Below the pieces are notes generated by a model, which saw only the letters and a list, made by a program, of their open reading frames with translations, did not search any database and was not told where the DNA came from. A stretch of 64,000 nt of DNA from an uncultured Pontibacter sp. Lineage in GTDB: Bacteria; Bacteroidota; Bacteroidia; Cytophagales; Hymenobacteraceae. The DNA lies in the NCBI RefSeq assembly GCF_947492645.1, contig NZ_CANLMZ010000008.1, forward strand, positions 620,001 through 684,000. Direction: 5' to 3'. This document shows positions 1 to 8,404 of the stretch, in pieces (position 1 is the first letter of the stretch; every line of letters begins with the position of its first letter). The translations under genes and the position numbers were made by a program.

Positions 1-378
1 TGACTCCTTAAAGTCAATCAGCTCGTTACGGATTTCCTCCAGTTTACCCATTCCTGCATCTACAAAAGTCATGTTAAGGAAAATGCCTTTCACATTATCG
101 TCTGTTTTTGCCCTGCGGATGGCTGCTTTTATCTCGTCCAGCCCATCAGAGCTGGAGAAGCCGCCAAAAGAGAAGCCAAGTTCTGCGAATGGACTTTTAG
201 GGTCGCGTTCTACAATAGGCTTATCAAATTTAAGCTCCAGCACAGAGGCCTCTTTAACTTTTACTTCGTCATCGGAGGATGCGCTAGCTGCAATGCCAAC
301 CAGTATAAGTATACTGATGAAGAAGAATATGAGCATGCCCACAATAGTGGCCAGCACATATTTAAGAAAATTCAACAT
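1..378 (-). CDS. sppA: Signal peptide peptidase SppA (protease IV), N-terminal fragment
   Basis: The first 126 codons of a gene that runs off the left edge. The protein starts MLNFLKYVLATIVGMLIFFF, a single N-terminal membrane anchor (about residues 5-32), followed by a domain with VLELKFDKPIVERDP and FGGFSSSDGLDEI, as in SppA proteins. SppA is a membrane-bound Ser-Lys protease that cleaves leftover signal peptides in the membrane. The catalytic lysine and serine lie beyond the window, so activity cannot be judged. The start at 378 gives the usual short cytoplasmic N-terminus before the anchor. Family assignment is fairly sure; the symbol follows from it. Confidence 0.8.
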   Translation of the reverse strand, partial: MLNFLKYVLATIVGMLIFFFISILILVGIAASASSDDEVKVKEASVLELKFDKPIVERDPKSPFAELGFSFGGFSSSDGLDEIKAAIRRAKTDDNVKGIFLNMTFVDAGMGKLEEIRNELIDFKES

Positions 379-612
379 ATGGATTTTAGTGTTTGTTATA
401 CTTCGTTGATTGTGCTGCTATACGTAGCCTCACACTACAATAAACAAAAATAACGCATATAGTTCAACTCCTGCTTCCCTTCTCGACTAACCTATGCATT
501 TTATAGACCAATAGATTTATAACTGCTGGATGGCTAAATGGCTGTATCTTAACACAGCTGCTACCAAGACCTGCACAATCTTCATCTTACTTTAAAACTT
601 ACCTGCTACTAT

Positions 613-816
613 TTAAGGCAACTTAAAGTATTTTGGTATATCGGAGAGGTTGCCTGCCCAATAAGGGAGCATTTGCAAATAGCGCCTCCTGAAGTATACC
701 AGCACCATGGTGCCTACAAAAATAAATACGCTGCCAAAGCTGTAGCCCATTTGCTCCCATACAATGTAAAAGGCTGTTTGCAATAAAAATAAAAGTATAA
801 ATAGTAGCCTGTTCAT
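613..816 (-). CDS. Small membrane protein, unknown function
   Basis: A 67-residue protein with two predicted membrane helices (about residues 3-20 and 26-43), then a positively charged RRRY stretch and a short tail ending YFKLP. I do not recognise a family. It stands alone between sppA and rarA with spacers of about 230 and 160 bp. AAGGAC lies about 9 bases upstream of the ATG and may help initiation. The hydrophobic pattern and positive-inside layout support a real gene, but the size leaves doubt. Confidence 0.5.
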   Translation of the reverse strand: MNRLLFILLFLLQTAFYIVWEQMGYSFGSVFIFVGTMVLVYFRRRYLQMLPYWAGNLSDIPKYFKLP

Positions 817-976
817 GCTTCGTTTGTCCTTGCTTCTTATTTTTTTACCGGGTGTTAAAGCAAAGTTATTTTAAGTTGATGATTCCAGATCCTTCAGCTG
901 GAAACACTTCTTATAAAACTGAAAATCAAGTTGCTATACTATATAATTGCACCAATGATCAGAAAAGGCATCCAGA

Positions 977-2245
977 TTAATAACGGTACTTTTTACCCCA
1001 TTGCGCCTGCAATTGCTTTAGCATTTCGCACTCGCGGGCATTGTTGCCGGGCTGGTAAAGCGGTGTGTTGCTTAGCTCCTGCGGCATAAATTCCTGCTGC
1101 ACAAAATTGCCTTCGTAATCATGGGCATATTTGTAATCGTTGCCGTAACCTATCTCCTTCATCAGCTTGGTTGGCGCATTGCGTATGTGCAGCGGCACAG
1201 GCAGGTTACCTGTTTGCTGCACCAGCGCGCGGGCTGTTTTAATGGCTTTGTAGCTAGCATTGCTTTTAGGCGATGTTGCCAGGTAAACCGTGCATTGCGA
1301 AAGTATGATTTCTGCCTCCGGGTACCCGATCATCTGCACCGCCTGGAAACACGATGTAGCCATAAGCAACGCATTGGAGTTAGCCAAGCCAATATCCTCG
1401 GATGCCGCAATAAGCAAGCGCCTTGCAATAAACTTAGGGTCCTCACCACCCTCAATCATGCGTGCTAGCCAGTATACTGCCGCATTTGGGTCAGAGCCGC
1501 GAATAGATTTGATATAAGCCGAAACCAAGTCATAGTGCATTTCACCGGACTTATCATACATCACAATGTTTTGCTGCGCCACCTGCTTTACCAGGTCGTT
1601 TGTAACTGCTACCTCATCGCCTTTCACACCCTCCGCTACAATCTCCAGCAGGTTCAGCAGCTTACGGGCATCGCCACCTGATATGGTAAGCAGCGCCTCA
1701 TACTCCTGCACCCGCACGTTTCGGTGGCGCATCCACTCGTCCTGCTCCAGCGCCTTATCAACCAGCTCTACTAATTCGTCTTTAGTAAGGTGTTTGAGTA
1801 TGTATACCTGGCACCGGGACAGCAAGGCCGAAATTACCTCGAAAGATGGGTTTTCGGTAGTGGCACCCACCAGCGTAACAGTACCTTTCTCTACGGCCCC
1901 CAACAAGGCATCCTGCTGCGACTTGTTAAAACGATGGATCTCGTCGATAAACAGTACAGTTCCCTGTCGCTTTTTAGCCTGTTCTATTACCTCGCGTATA
2001 TCTTTTACGCCAGCATTTATGGCACTCAGCGCTACGAATGGCACTTTCATCTGGTTGGCGATAATGTTGGCCAGCGTGGTTTTACCAACACCCGGAGGCC
2101 CCCACAATATCATACTTGGTATTACACCGCCCTCAATGTAGCGGCGCAGGATGCCTGTTGGCCCCACCAAGTGTTTTTGTCCGTAATATTGGTCCAGGTT
2201 GTGTGGCCGCATGCGTTCGGCCAAAGGTATGTTCGGGTGATTCAT
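977..2245 (-). CDS. rarA: Replication-associated recombination protein RarA (MgsA), AAA+ ATPase
   Basis: A 422-residue clamp-loader-like AAA+ ATPase that acts at stalled replication forks. Walker A is GPPGVGKTT (residues 49-57), Walker B is LFIDEIHRF (98-106), and the sensor region contains GATTENPSFE and a SRC arginine finger motif. The C-terminal half carries the MgsA tetramerisation region (RGSDPNAAVYWLARMIEGGEDP). Length matches the family. Transcribed alone; a TAGCTTTG promoter element sits at 2279-2286, about 35 bases before the ATG. Confidence 0.95.
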   Translation of the reverse strand: MNHPNIPLAERMRPHNLDQYYGQKHLVGPTGILRRYIEGGVIPSMILWGPPGVGKTTLANIIANQMKVPFVALSAINAGVKDIREVIEQAKKRQGTVLFIDEIHRFNKSQQDALLGAVEKGTVTLVGATTENPSFEVISALLSRCQVYILKHLTKDELVELVDKALEQDEWMRHRNVRVQEYEALLTISGGDARKLLNLLEIVAEGVKGDEVAVTNDLVKQVAQQNIVMYDKSGEMHYDLVSAYIKSIRGSDPNAAVYWLARMIEGGEDPKFIARRLLIAASEDIGLANSNALLMATSCFQAVQMIGYPEAEIILSQCTVYLATSPKSNASYKAIKTARALVQQTGNLPVPLHIRNAPTKLMKEIGYGNDYKYAHDYEGNFVQQEFMPQELSNTPLYQPGNNARECEMLKQLQAQWGKKYRY

Positions 2246-2278
2246 TTACTCTCTACTTTCTCCGGAATCGGTTGTTAA

Positions 2279-2286
2279 CAAAGCTA
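2279..2286 (-). promoter_or_regulatory. Bacteroidota -7 promoter element for rarA
   Basis: TAGCTTTG read on the minus strand fits the TAnnTTTG -7 consensus of the Bacteroidota major sigma factor. It would give a leader of about 27 bases. The -33 element is weak. Confidence 0.5.
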
Positions 2287-2413
2287 CGAAATTGAGCTTA
2301 AAGATTATGCCTTACCTGCTTCCAAAACAGCTGGCTTTCGCTTTACAGTTATACTTTGGCACACGTACGTTCTGCCATGTTTTTCAAGTGTTACTATAAA
2401 GCATCCTACCTGG

Positions 2414-3571
2414 TTAGGTATCCTTGTGTGGAGGCTCTACTTTATTTTCCCGTTGCAGCTGCTGCTGTGTAGCCTCGCTTTTATCTCTCAACTCAGGTTC
2501 TTTCATAGGGTTTGCGTCTGGCCTCTCGTCGCCAAAAAGCACTCCCCATTGCCTGAAGCTCCTGCTTCGGTCAAAGATGATCTTAAGGATGGCAATTATC
2601 GGCAACGACAGAAACATACCCGCTATTCCCGCTATCTCGCCGCCCACCAGCACGCCCACAATGGTGGCAAGGGCATTGATTTTTACTTTAGAGCCGACAA
2701 TGCGGGGCATCAGGATGTTATTATCCAGAAACTGCACACCGGCAATTGTGCCCAACACAGCAAGTATAGGCCAAAGCTCCGACGACGAGGCCAGCGTAAG
2801 CAACACCCCGATTATGTTTCCGAGCAAAGCGCCCACGTACGGGATCAGGTTCAGAAAGGCAAAGATCAAACCGATCAGGAGTGCATGCTTTATACCTATT
2901 ATCAACAGGATGCCGCCCAGCAAAACAGTCATGTAGCTTACCTGTATCAGCAGGCCAAACAGGTAGCTCTTAATGATGATCTGCATTTCGTGCAGCGCCT
3001 CACCAACTTTACCGTGCATCTCCTCAGGAAACCACAGAAACACGAAGCGCAACAACAGGTTACGGTAAAACAGCAACAGGAAAATATAGATAGGCAGCAA
3101 AGCCACAAACACGAAAACCGACGTGACAGAAAGCGCCGCACCGCTTAGCAGATTACCCGCATAGCTCAACAACCCGCTGCTGCGCGTACGTATAAACTCC
3201 ATTTGCTCTGCTGTAGAATATGGCGAGTGCCTGCCCACCCATGCACTAAGGGCATTCAGGTGGTTTGTTACGTTCTTCTGGATGGTTGGGAAATCCTGTA
3301 CCAGGCTGCTTATCTGGGCAGAGAAAAACCATATGATAAGGCCTGCAACAACAAATAAGGTGAGTAAACTAATTGCGATGGCCAGCATTTCCGGGAATTT
3401 ATACTTTCTGAAAAAGCGGTAGAGTGGCAGCAGCATGATGCTAAGAAAGAAAGCCATTAGTATAGGTGCCAATACTCCTTTACCGAGTACTATTATCCAC
3501 CCTAAAAAGAAAAGCCCCATCACCTCAATAGCACGCCTTACTGTAAGCGGTATATTTTGCATATAATTCAT
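2414..3571 (-). CDS. AI-2E family transporter (PerM/TqsA-like permease)
   Basis: A 385-residue polytopic membrane protein with about eight helices: two near the N-terminus (residues 12-50), one at 58-83, then a soluble stretch and a C-terminal helix block. Family signatures include LNLIPYVGALLGNIIGV and FLDNNILMPRIVGSKVKINALATI. Members export small signals or ions; the substrate here is unknown. The tail (about 345-385) is charged and probably cytoplasmic. It diverges from the DMT exporter at 3642 with about 70 bp between. A second AI-2E gene lies at 24233-25282. Confidence 0.88.
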   Translation of the reverse strand: MNYMQNIPLTVRRAIEVMGLFFLGWIIVLGKGVLAPILMAFFLSIMLLPLYRFFRKYKFPEMLAIAISLLTLFVVAGLIIWFFSAQISSLVQDFPTIQKNVTNHLNALSAWVGRHSPYSTAEQMEFIRTRSSGLLSYAGNLLSGAALSVTSVFVFVALLPIYIFLLLFYRNLLLRFVFLWFPEEMHGKVGEALHEMQIIIKSYLFGLLIQVSYMTVLLGGILLIIGIKHALLIGLIFAFLNLIPYVGALLGNIIGVLLTLASSSELWPILAVLGTIAGVQFLDNNILMPRIVGSKVKINALATIVGVLVGGEIAGIAGMFLSLPIIAILKIIFDRSRSFRQWGVLFGDERPDANPMKEPELRDKSEATQQQLQRENKVEPPHKDT

Positions 3572-3628
3572 AGGTGCAGCAGTATTTAATTGTTTCCATC
3601 CTTATACGGAGCTACGAAAATTAGCACG

Positions 3629-3636
3629 TACCTTTG
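3629..3636 (+). promoter_or_regulatory. -7 promoter element almost touching the DMT exporter start
   Basis: TACCTTTG matches TAnnTTTG exactly and ends five bases before the ATG at 3642. Transcription would begin at or next to the start codon, implying a leaderless or nearly leaderless mRNA. Confidence 0.5.
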
Positions 3637-3641
3637 CACCC

Positions 3642-4544
3642 ATGAACAGACAGGTGCAGGTGCATGGGGCGCTTTTTTTGGTGGCATTGATCTACGGCAG
3701 CAACTACAGCATCGCCAAAGAAGTAATGCCCGCTTATGTTGGCCCTTTCGGATTGATTGTGATAAGGGTGGTGTCAGCGGCTCTATTTTTCGGCGTATTT
3801 GCCCGGATAGTTGTAAAGGAGAAAATTGTGGGTTGGGCGGATAATGTGCGGTCTATACTTTGCGGTGTAACGGGCATTGCCATCAACCAACTCTGTTTTT
3901 TTGCGGGGCTAAACCTTACAGTTCCTATCAACGCGGCACTTTTAATGGTGATTGTGCCGGTAATTGTACTTATTTTCTCGGCTATACTTTTAAAGGAGCG
4001 GGTAAGTATGCGCAAGGTATCGGGCATTGTGGTATCCTGCGCCGGAGCTTTGCTGCTTATCTCTACCTCGGGCAGCGCAAGTACAGCAGGCAACATTTGG
4101 GGTGACATCCTGATCATTGTAAACGCCATCTCGTTTGGCATGTACCTGGTACTGGTAAAGCCGCTGATGCAGAAGTATAAAGCCATTACAATTGTGAGCC
4201 GCATCTTTGCCGTGGGTGCCGTTATTGTTATCCCGTTTGGGTGGGTAGAGGTGCAGCAGCCAAGTTATAGCGCATTTCCGACTTCGATCTGGTTAGCTAT
4301 ACTTTTCATGGTGGTTGCGGTAACTATTATCGCTTACCTGTTCAACACCTGGGCTTTGCGCTATGCTAACCCATCGCTGGTAGGAGCTTATATTTACTTG
4401 CAGCCGGTGCTGGCCATACTTATTGCGGTAGGTTTTGGCAAAGATGTTTTTACCATGCAAAAGGCGCTGTACGCTTTAATGATTTTTGTGGGAGTATACT
4501 TGGTTAGCCGCACCAAGCAACATCTGCCGGCAGAGCAAAACTAA
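3642..4544 (+). CDS. DMT superfamily (EamA) exporter
   Basis: A 300-residue inner membrane protein with ten predicted helices arranged as two EamA repeats (about residues 8-140 and 150-292). Typical features are YGSNYSIAKEVMP near the N-terminus and the second-repeat motif NPSLVGAYIYLQPVLA. Family members export metabolites or amino acids; the substrate cannot be told. The stop overlaps the convergent ypdA-like gene by four bases (4541-4544). Four of its five Ile-Leu pairs use the codons ATA CTT, part of the window-wide TATACTT enrichment. Confidence 0.9.
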   Translation: MNRQVQVHGALFLVALIYGSNYSIAKEVMPAYVGPFGLIVIRVVSAALFFGVFARIVVKEKIVGWADNVRSILCGVTGIAINQLCFFAGLNLTVPINAALLMVIVPVIVLIFSAILLKERVSMRKVSGIVVSCAGALLLISTSGSASTAGNIWGDILIIVNAISFGMYLVLVKPLMQKYKAITIVSRIFAVGAVIVIPFGWVEVQQPSYSAFPTSIWLAILFMVVAVTIIAYLFNTWALRYANPSLVGAYIYLQPVLAILIAVGFGKDVFTMQKALYALMIFVGVYLVSRTKQHLPAEQN

Positions 4545-5521
4545 CTGCTTACTTTTGCCTGTTCTAGTATGTGTTGCACAATCTTAACAGCATGCACCCT
4601 TGAGTTTTCGATAAACCACACCCTTGTATCCATACCACCGCATACTACACCGGCCAGGTACATGCGCGGCATATTGGTCTCCATGGTTTCGGGATTGTGT
4701 GTGGGGTGGCGCAATGCATCATCAGAGAGCTCAATGCCAACCTTTTCCAAAAAGGAGAAGTTCGGTTGGTAGCCCGTCATGGCCATTACGTAATCGTTTT
4801 CTATTGTGAGCTTGCCCTCAGCTGTCTGCAGGTCTACTTCCTGCTCTCGTACTTCTGTTAAGTTAGCGTTAAAGTATGCTTTTATGGCCCCCTCGTCGAT
4901 ACGGTTTTGCAGGTCTGGCTTTACCCAGTATTTTATACTTTGCAGTTCCGGTTGCCTGATTACCATAGATACCTCTGCCCCTCTTCGCCATGTTTCCAAG
5001 GCTACATCGGCCGCAGAGTTGTTGGCCCCCACCACCAGCACCTTCTGCTTGTAAAAAAAGTGCGGATCGTAGTAATAATGCTTTACTTTCGGCAAGTCTT
5101 CACCGGGTATATTCAGCAGGTTCGGGATGTCGTAGAACCCAGTAGCGATAACAATATGGCGTGCTTTATACTTGCCTTTAGCCGTACTTACGCTGTACAC
5201 TTCTTCAGCACCTGGCTTTATACTCTGCACCTCCTCAAACAAGCGTATGTTCAGATCGCTCACATCAGTTACACGGCGGTAATACTCCAGCGCCTCCATG
5301 CGGTTTGGCTTTGAGTGGATAGACGGAAACGGGTAACCACCAATCTCCAGCCTATCGGCGGTGGAGAAGAAGGTCATGTGCAGGGGGTAGTTGAACAGCG
5401 AATTTACAAGGCAGCCTTTTTCAATGATTACATAGCTTAAGCCTGCTTTTTTTGCTTCTATGCCGCAAGCCAGGCCAATTGGTCCTCCGCCAACTATCAA
5501 TATATCCAGGGTGTTGCTCAA
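4541..5521 (-). CDS. ypdA: YpdA-type putative bacillithiol disulfide reductase
   Basis: A 326-residue FAD/NADPH pyridine nucleotide oxidoreductase. The N-terminal FAD-binding motif is IVGGGPIGLACG (residues 9-20), with a second dinucleotide-binding motif VVGANNSAADVALE near residues 165-178. The family is proposed to reduce bacillithiol disulfide back to bacillithiol. The sequence lacks the CxxC of thioredoxin reductases, consistent with YpdA. Known in Firmicutes and in Bacteroidota that make bacillithiol; no bacillithiol synthesis gene is visible here. Its 3' end overlaps the DMT exporter gene tail to tail. Confidence 0.85.
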   Translation of the reverse strand: MSNTLDILIVGGGPIGLACGIEAKKAGLSYVIIEKGCLVNSLFNYPLHMTFFSTADRLEIGGYPFPSIHSKPNRMEALEYYRRVTDVSDLNIRLFEEVQSIKPGAEEVYSVSTAKGKYKARHIVIATGFYDIPNLLNIPGEDLPKVKHYYYDPHFFYKQKVLVVGANNSAADVALETWRRGAEVSMVIRQPELQSIKYWVKPDLQNRIDEGAIKAYFNANLTEVREQEVDLQTAEGKLTIENDYVMAMTGYQPNFSFLEKVGIELSDDALRHPTHNPETMETNMPRMYLAGVVCGGMDTRVWFIENSRVHAVKIVQHILEQAKVSS

Positions 5522-5661
5522 GGTTTTGTAATAAGTATAAGTGGTTTCGAGTTTGTTGCTATACTTTAAGTTGCTATACTTTTCAGTTGATTTTACTCCT
5601 CCTAAGTGCTTTTGTACTCACCAAAGTATACGTATGCGAGGCCTTATTTTAAATAGCTAAA

Positions 5662-6879
5662 TTATACCTGGTCCTGTGGATGAAGCTGGAGGCTATGTTT
5701 TGAGTAATTTTTAAACCCAAGCAGCAGGCCCAGACTAATAATTGTTGCGCCAGCCATAACAGCCATCATAGGTATAGCGGTGTTGTTATGCAATGTACTT
5801 ACCAGTACCGAGGCAATGGCCCCGGTTGCCATTTGGGCACTTCCCATTAGCGCCGAGGCACTACCGGCGTTTCGTGCAAAAGGCGCCAGCGCCAGCGCCG
5901 ATGCATTTGGCCCCAACACACCCAGGCAAAACATATAGCTGAAGATAAGTATAAGCGAACCGGCGGCATTAAGATAGCCAAAGTAATTGCCAAACAGCAG
6001 CAGCATGCCCGCCGTGAACTGCACAACACCTGAACCTAAGGTTATCTGCGCAGAGGTACGTTTACGGAGCATTAAGTTGTTAAACTGGCTGCCGGCAATG
6101 TAACCGAATGCATTCATACCGAAGGCCCAGCCAAACTGCGTTTCAGTTAATCCGAAGATTTCCATAAACACAAAAGGAGACCCTGCAATGTAAGCGAACA
6201 TACCAGCCTGTGCCGTACTGGTAGCAAAGGCATAAGTCACAAAAACAGGATTTTTAAGTACTCCCATAAATTCGTTCAAAACACTTTTCGGCTTAAGCGA
6301 TATGGTTTTGTCCGGCCCTTTACTTTCGGGCAGCAGGAAAACGATCAGGAGCATTACTGCCACGCCTATGGCCGCCAATACAGCAAAAATATAGCGCCAG
6401 CCTAAGTGCGCTGTTACAAACCCACCAATAGTTGGTGCCACGATAGGCGCTACACCCATCACCAGCATCAACATCGAGAAAGCCTTTGGTATATCCTTAA
6501 CCGGGAACACATCGCGCACTACTGCCCTACTGGCTACCATACCCACGCAACCTCCCAGGGCCAGCAGCAGGCGCAGCGCTATCAGCCACTCTACAGTAGG
6601 TACAAAGGCACAACCTACGGCTGCTACTATAAACAGACTTAAGCCTATCAGCAACGGCTTTTTGCGTCCAAACCTGTCTACTAAAGGCCCATATATAAGC
6701 TGCCCTACTGATATACCGACAAAGTAACTCGTAAGCGACAGCGCCACATGCGAAATATCGGTGCGCAGATCTTTGGCAATAGCCGGGAAACCTGGCAGGT
6801 ACATGTCGATGGCAAACGGCCCTAAGGCTGCCAAAGCGCCAAGTATAAATATGATTATATTCTGTTGTCTCTTATCCAT
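5662..6879 (-). CDS. Bcr/CflA family multidrug efflux MFS transporter
   Basis: A 405-residue twelve-helix major facilitator drug:proton antiporter. The first helix contains DMYLPGFP, typical of Bcr/CflA proteins; motif A in loop 2-3 is GPLVDRFGRKK; helix 5 carries the antiporter motif GVAPIVAPTIGGF. Family members expel bicyclomycin, chloramphenicol and related compounds. The gene is preceded by an unusual leader of about 260 bases with its own promoter, a 36-codon ORF and an intrinsic terminator 23 bases before the ATG, suggesting expression is switched by attenuation. Confidence 0.92.
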   Translation of the reverse strand: MDKRQQNIIIFILGALAALGPFAIDMYLPGFPAIAKDLRTDISHVALSLTSYFVGISVGQLIYGPLVDRFGRKKPLLIGLSLFIVAAVGCAFVPTVEWLIALRLLLALGGCVGMVASRAVVRDVFPVKDIPKAFSMLMLVMGVAPIVAPTIGGFVTAHLGWRYIFAVLAAIGVAVMLLIVFLLPESKGPDKTISLKPKSVLNEFMGVLKNPVFVTYAFATSTAQAGMFAYIAGSPFVFMEIFGLTETQFGWAFGMNAFGYIAGSQFNNLMLRKRTSAQITLGSGVVQFTAGMLLLFGNYFGYLNAAGSLILIFSYMFCLGVLGPNASALALAPFARNAGSASALMGSAQMATGAIASVLVSTLHNNTAIPMMAVMAGATIISLGLLLGFKNYSKHSLQLHPQDQV

Positions 6880-6901
6880 TTGTGTTCAGCCTTGTTGAGG
6901 C

Positions 6902-6940
6902 TATAAAAAAGAAAAGCAGACCATGGTATCCCCGGCCTGC
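6902..6940 (-). terminator. Intrinsic terminator in the leader of the Bcr/CflA exporter
   Basis: On the minus strand, GCAGGCC (6934-6940) pairs with GGTCTGC (6916-6922; six of seven pairs) and is followed by TTTTCTTTTTT. It lies between the leader ORF and the exporter start, so read-through must be controlled for the exporter to be made. Confidence 0.7.
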
Positions 6941-6971
6941 AGCTGTGTGCTTTAGATTAATTTATTTAGCT

Positions 6972-7082
6972 TCAGCTACCATTACATGCTTGTAGCAACA
7001 TATTCCCGGCACCCAGCTTAGGGAGGAAGGCCTTGTGCGCAACCCTTGGTTTTGCGCCTGCTCTGTTTGTAGCTACTCTCAT
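6972..7082 (-). CDS. Putative 36-residue leader peptide (attenuator uORF)
   Basis: An ATG-initiated ORF starting MRVATNRAGAKPRVAHK and ending LLQACNGS, lying inside the transcribed leader of the Bcr/CflA exporter. It contains a strong internal hairpin (GCGCAA with TTGCGC). The segment AGCTGGGTGC (plus positions 7009-7018) is complementary at nine of ten bases to GCACACAGCT (6941-6950), which abuts the terminator stem. This is the layout of antibiotic-sensing leader ORFs, in which a stalled ribosome changes RNA folding. The peptide has no known homologue that I recall; the coding status is inferred from position and structure. Confidence 0.45.
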   Translation of the reverse strand: MRVATNRAGAKPRVAHKAFLPKLGAGNMLLQACNGS

Positions 7083-7206
7083 GTGGTACTTTACTATTGA
7101 CCTAAATACCGTTTACTGTTTCTGCAGCAGATGGTTTAGGTGCTGCAAATATAACAATGTATCTACATTAAATGTTTAACCATCAGTAAATTTATGTTTT
7201 GGTCAG

Positions 7207-7731
7207 TTAAGCCAGTTCCAACTTCATCACATACATGCCACGGTACTCTTCCTTCATGGCTTCAAAGTTGAGGGTATAGGTGCCGCACTTTTCAAACCCG
7301 TTCTGCTCATAAAAAGCCACCGATTTGCTGCTGTCCATGGCTTTTAGCCAGATAACTTTCTTGCCCAGGTCTTGTGCATACTTCTTTGTAAAGGTCATCG
7401 CTTCGCGGCCAATGCCCTTGCCCGATGCCGTTTTAACCAGGTAAATACGCTCCAGCTCCAGCGCCTCCTGTGCCGTATAGCCTTCTATTTCAGCATTGAT
7501 GTTCAGTTTGAGAAACCCCACCAGCTCCTCCTGCTCATAGATGAGAAAGAAAGCGGTATTTTCGTCCTCAAGCTCTTTCTTTAGGGCATCCTCGCTAAAG
7601 CATCTGTTTATATACCACATGCCGCCATCGTACCACAAGTATAAATAATGGTCGCCGTACGAGTTGATGGCGATATCCTGTAAGGTATGCAGGTCTGTGG
7701 TGGTGCAGGGCGTAATGTTGATAGCAGGCAT
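7207..7731 (-). CDS. GNAT family N-acetyltransferase
   Basis: A GNAT acetyltransferase of 174 residues if started at the internal Met of MPAINITPCTTTDL; the open frame extends upstream to 7797. The acetyl-CoA-binding region reads LERIYLVKTASGKGIGREAM, matching motif A (V-x-x-x-x-G-x-G-x-G/A). The later segment SVAFYEQNGFEKCGTY is the usual C-terminal GNAT motif. The substrate is unknown. I prefer the downstream start because the domain begins there and the extra residues look unlike the fold. Confidence 0.85.
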   Translation of the reverse strand: MPAINITPCTTTDLHTLQDIAINSYGDHYLYLWYDGGMWYINRCFSEDALKKELEDENTAFFLIYEQEELVGFLKLNINAEIEGYTAQEALELERIYLVKTASGKGIGREAMTFTKKYAQDLGKKVIWLKAMDSSKSVAFYEQNGFEKCGTYTLNFEAMKEEYRGMYVMKLELA

Positions 7732-8007
7732 GGGGAAAGTATGAACGTTTGTAAATTGTAGTACAGCTTTACGGGAAGCCATACTTTGAAGGTGCAATGA
7801 ATGCTAATTTGAGGCTGCAAGTTATGCAATTCTCCTGACTCTTGGCAGCGCTAAATCGGGTTTGCTCCTGAGGTTTCACTATTGCGTAACACTCTATCTA
7901 ATAGCCTTTTATAAAAACAACCAGCTATCTATTACACCTTATAACTTAAACCACAACACGTTGCGCGTCGTACAATGGCCGTACAATATTTATTAAACTC
8001 AAAAGCT

Positions 8008-8286
8008 ATGAAAACTTTAAAAGGATTTATATACATACTTCTAAGTGTATTTTTACTAGGCAGTTGCGCTGGCACAGACAGTTGGAGCAGTAAGAAAAAA
8101 GGCGCTGTAATTGGTGGTGCAGCTGGTGCGGCAACAGGTGCCGCTGTAGGTGGCACTACCGGAGCCGTAGTTGGTGGCGCAGCAGGTGCCGTGGGTGGCG
8201 GTGCCATTGGTCGCAAAAAAGACAAAAAGAAAAACAAGAAGCGAAACGAGAAGTATGAAAACAAGCAACTGAACGATAACCGGTAA
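8008..8286 (+). CDS. Small glycine-zipper lipoprotein
   Basis: A 92-residue protein starting MKTLKGFIYILLSVFLLGSC, a lipoprotein signal peptide with the acylated cysteine at position 20. Residues about 30-66 form a glycine zipper rich in GGAAGA and GGTTGA repeats that could make a helical hairpin in a membrane. The tail is strongly basic (KKDKKKNKKRNEK). Glycine-zipper lipoproteins are common in the envelope and are linked to outer membrane stress. An in-frame ATG at 7975 exists but would place extra residues before the signal peptide. Confidence 0.75.
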   Translation: MKTLKGFIYILLSVFLLGSCAGTDSWSSKKKGAVIGGAAGAATGAAVGGTTGAVVGGAAGAVGGGAIGRKKDKKKNKKRNEKYENKQLNDNR

Positions 8287-8404
8287 CTATAAACCTTGAT
8301 AGATTATCTATAGAAGAGCATGCTCCTTGTTTAGTTTTATAAAAAATTGCTCGCCAGGCTTTGCTGTATGCACAGCTCCTGTAAGGTTAAAGTCCAACAT
8401 AAAA

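Larger units (their letters stand above)
6880..7153 (-). promoter_or_regulatory. Attenuator-like leader of the Bcr/CflA exporter
   Basis: The leader begins with a -7 element TATATTTG (7146-7153, minus strand). A 5' hairpin pairs ACCTAAA (7135-7141) with TTTAGGT (7100-7106). Then come the uORF at 6972-7082, the terminator at 6902-6940, and a short hairpin AGCCT/AGGCT just before the ATG that could hide the ribosome entry region. I compared it by eye with cobalamin, TPP, SAM-I, c-di-GMP, guanidine and ZTP riboswitch cores and saw no match. Confidence 0.55.

Noticed and set aside
6972..7153. A known riboswitch in the exporter leader
   Set aside because: I looked for conserved cores of cobalamin, TPP, SAM-I, c-di-GMP, guanidine and ZTP classes and found none. 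A covariance model search would settle it.
7732..7797. Upstream start for the GNAT gene at 7797
   Set aside because: The added 22 residues do not look like GNAT fold; kept as a possible alternative only.
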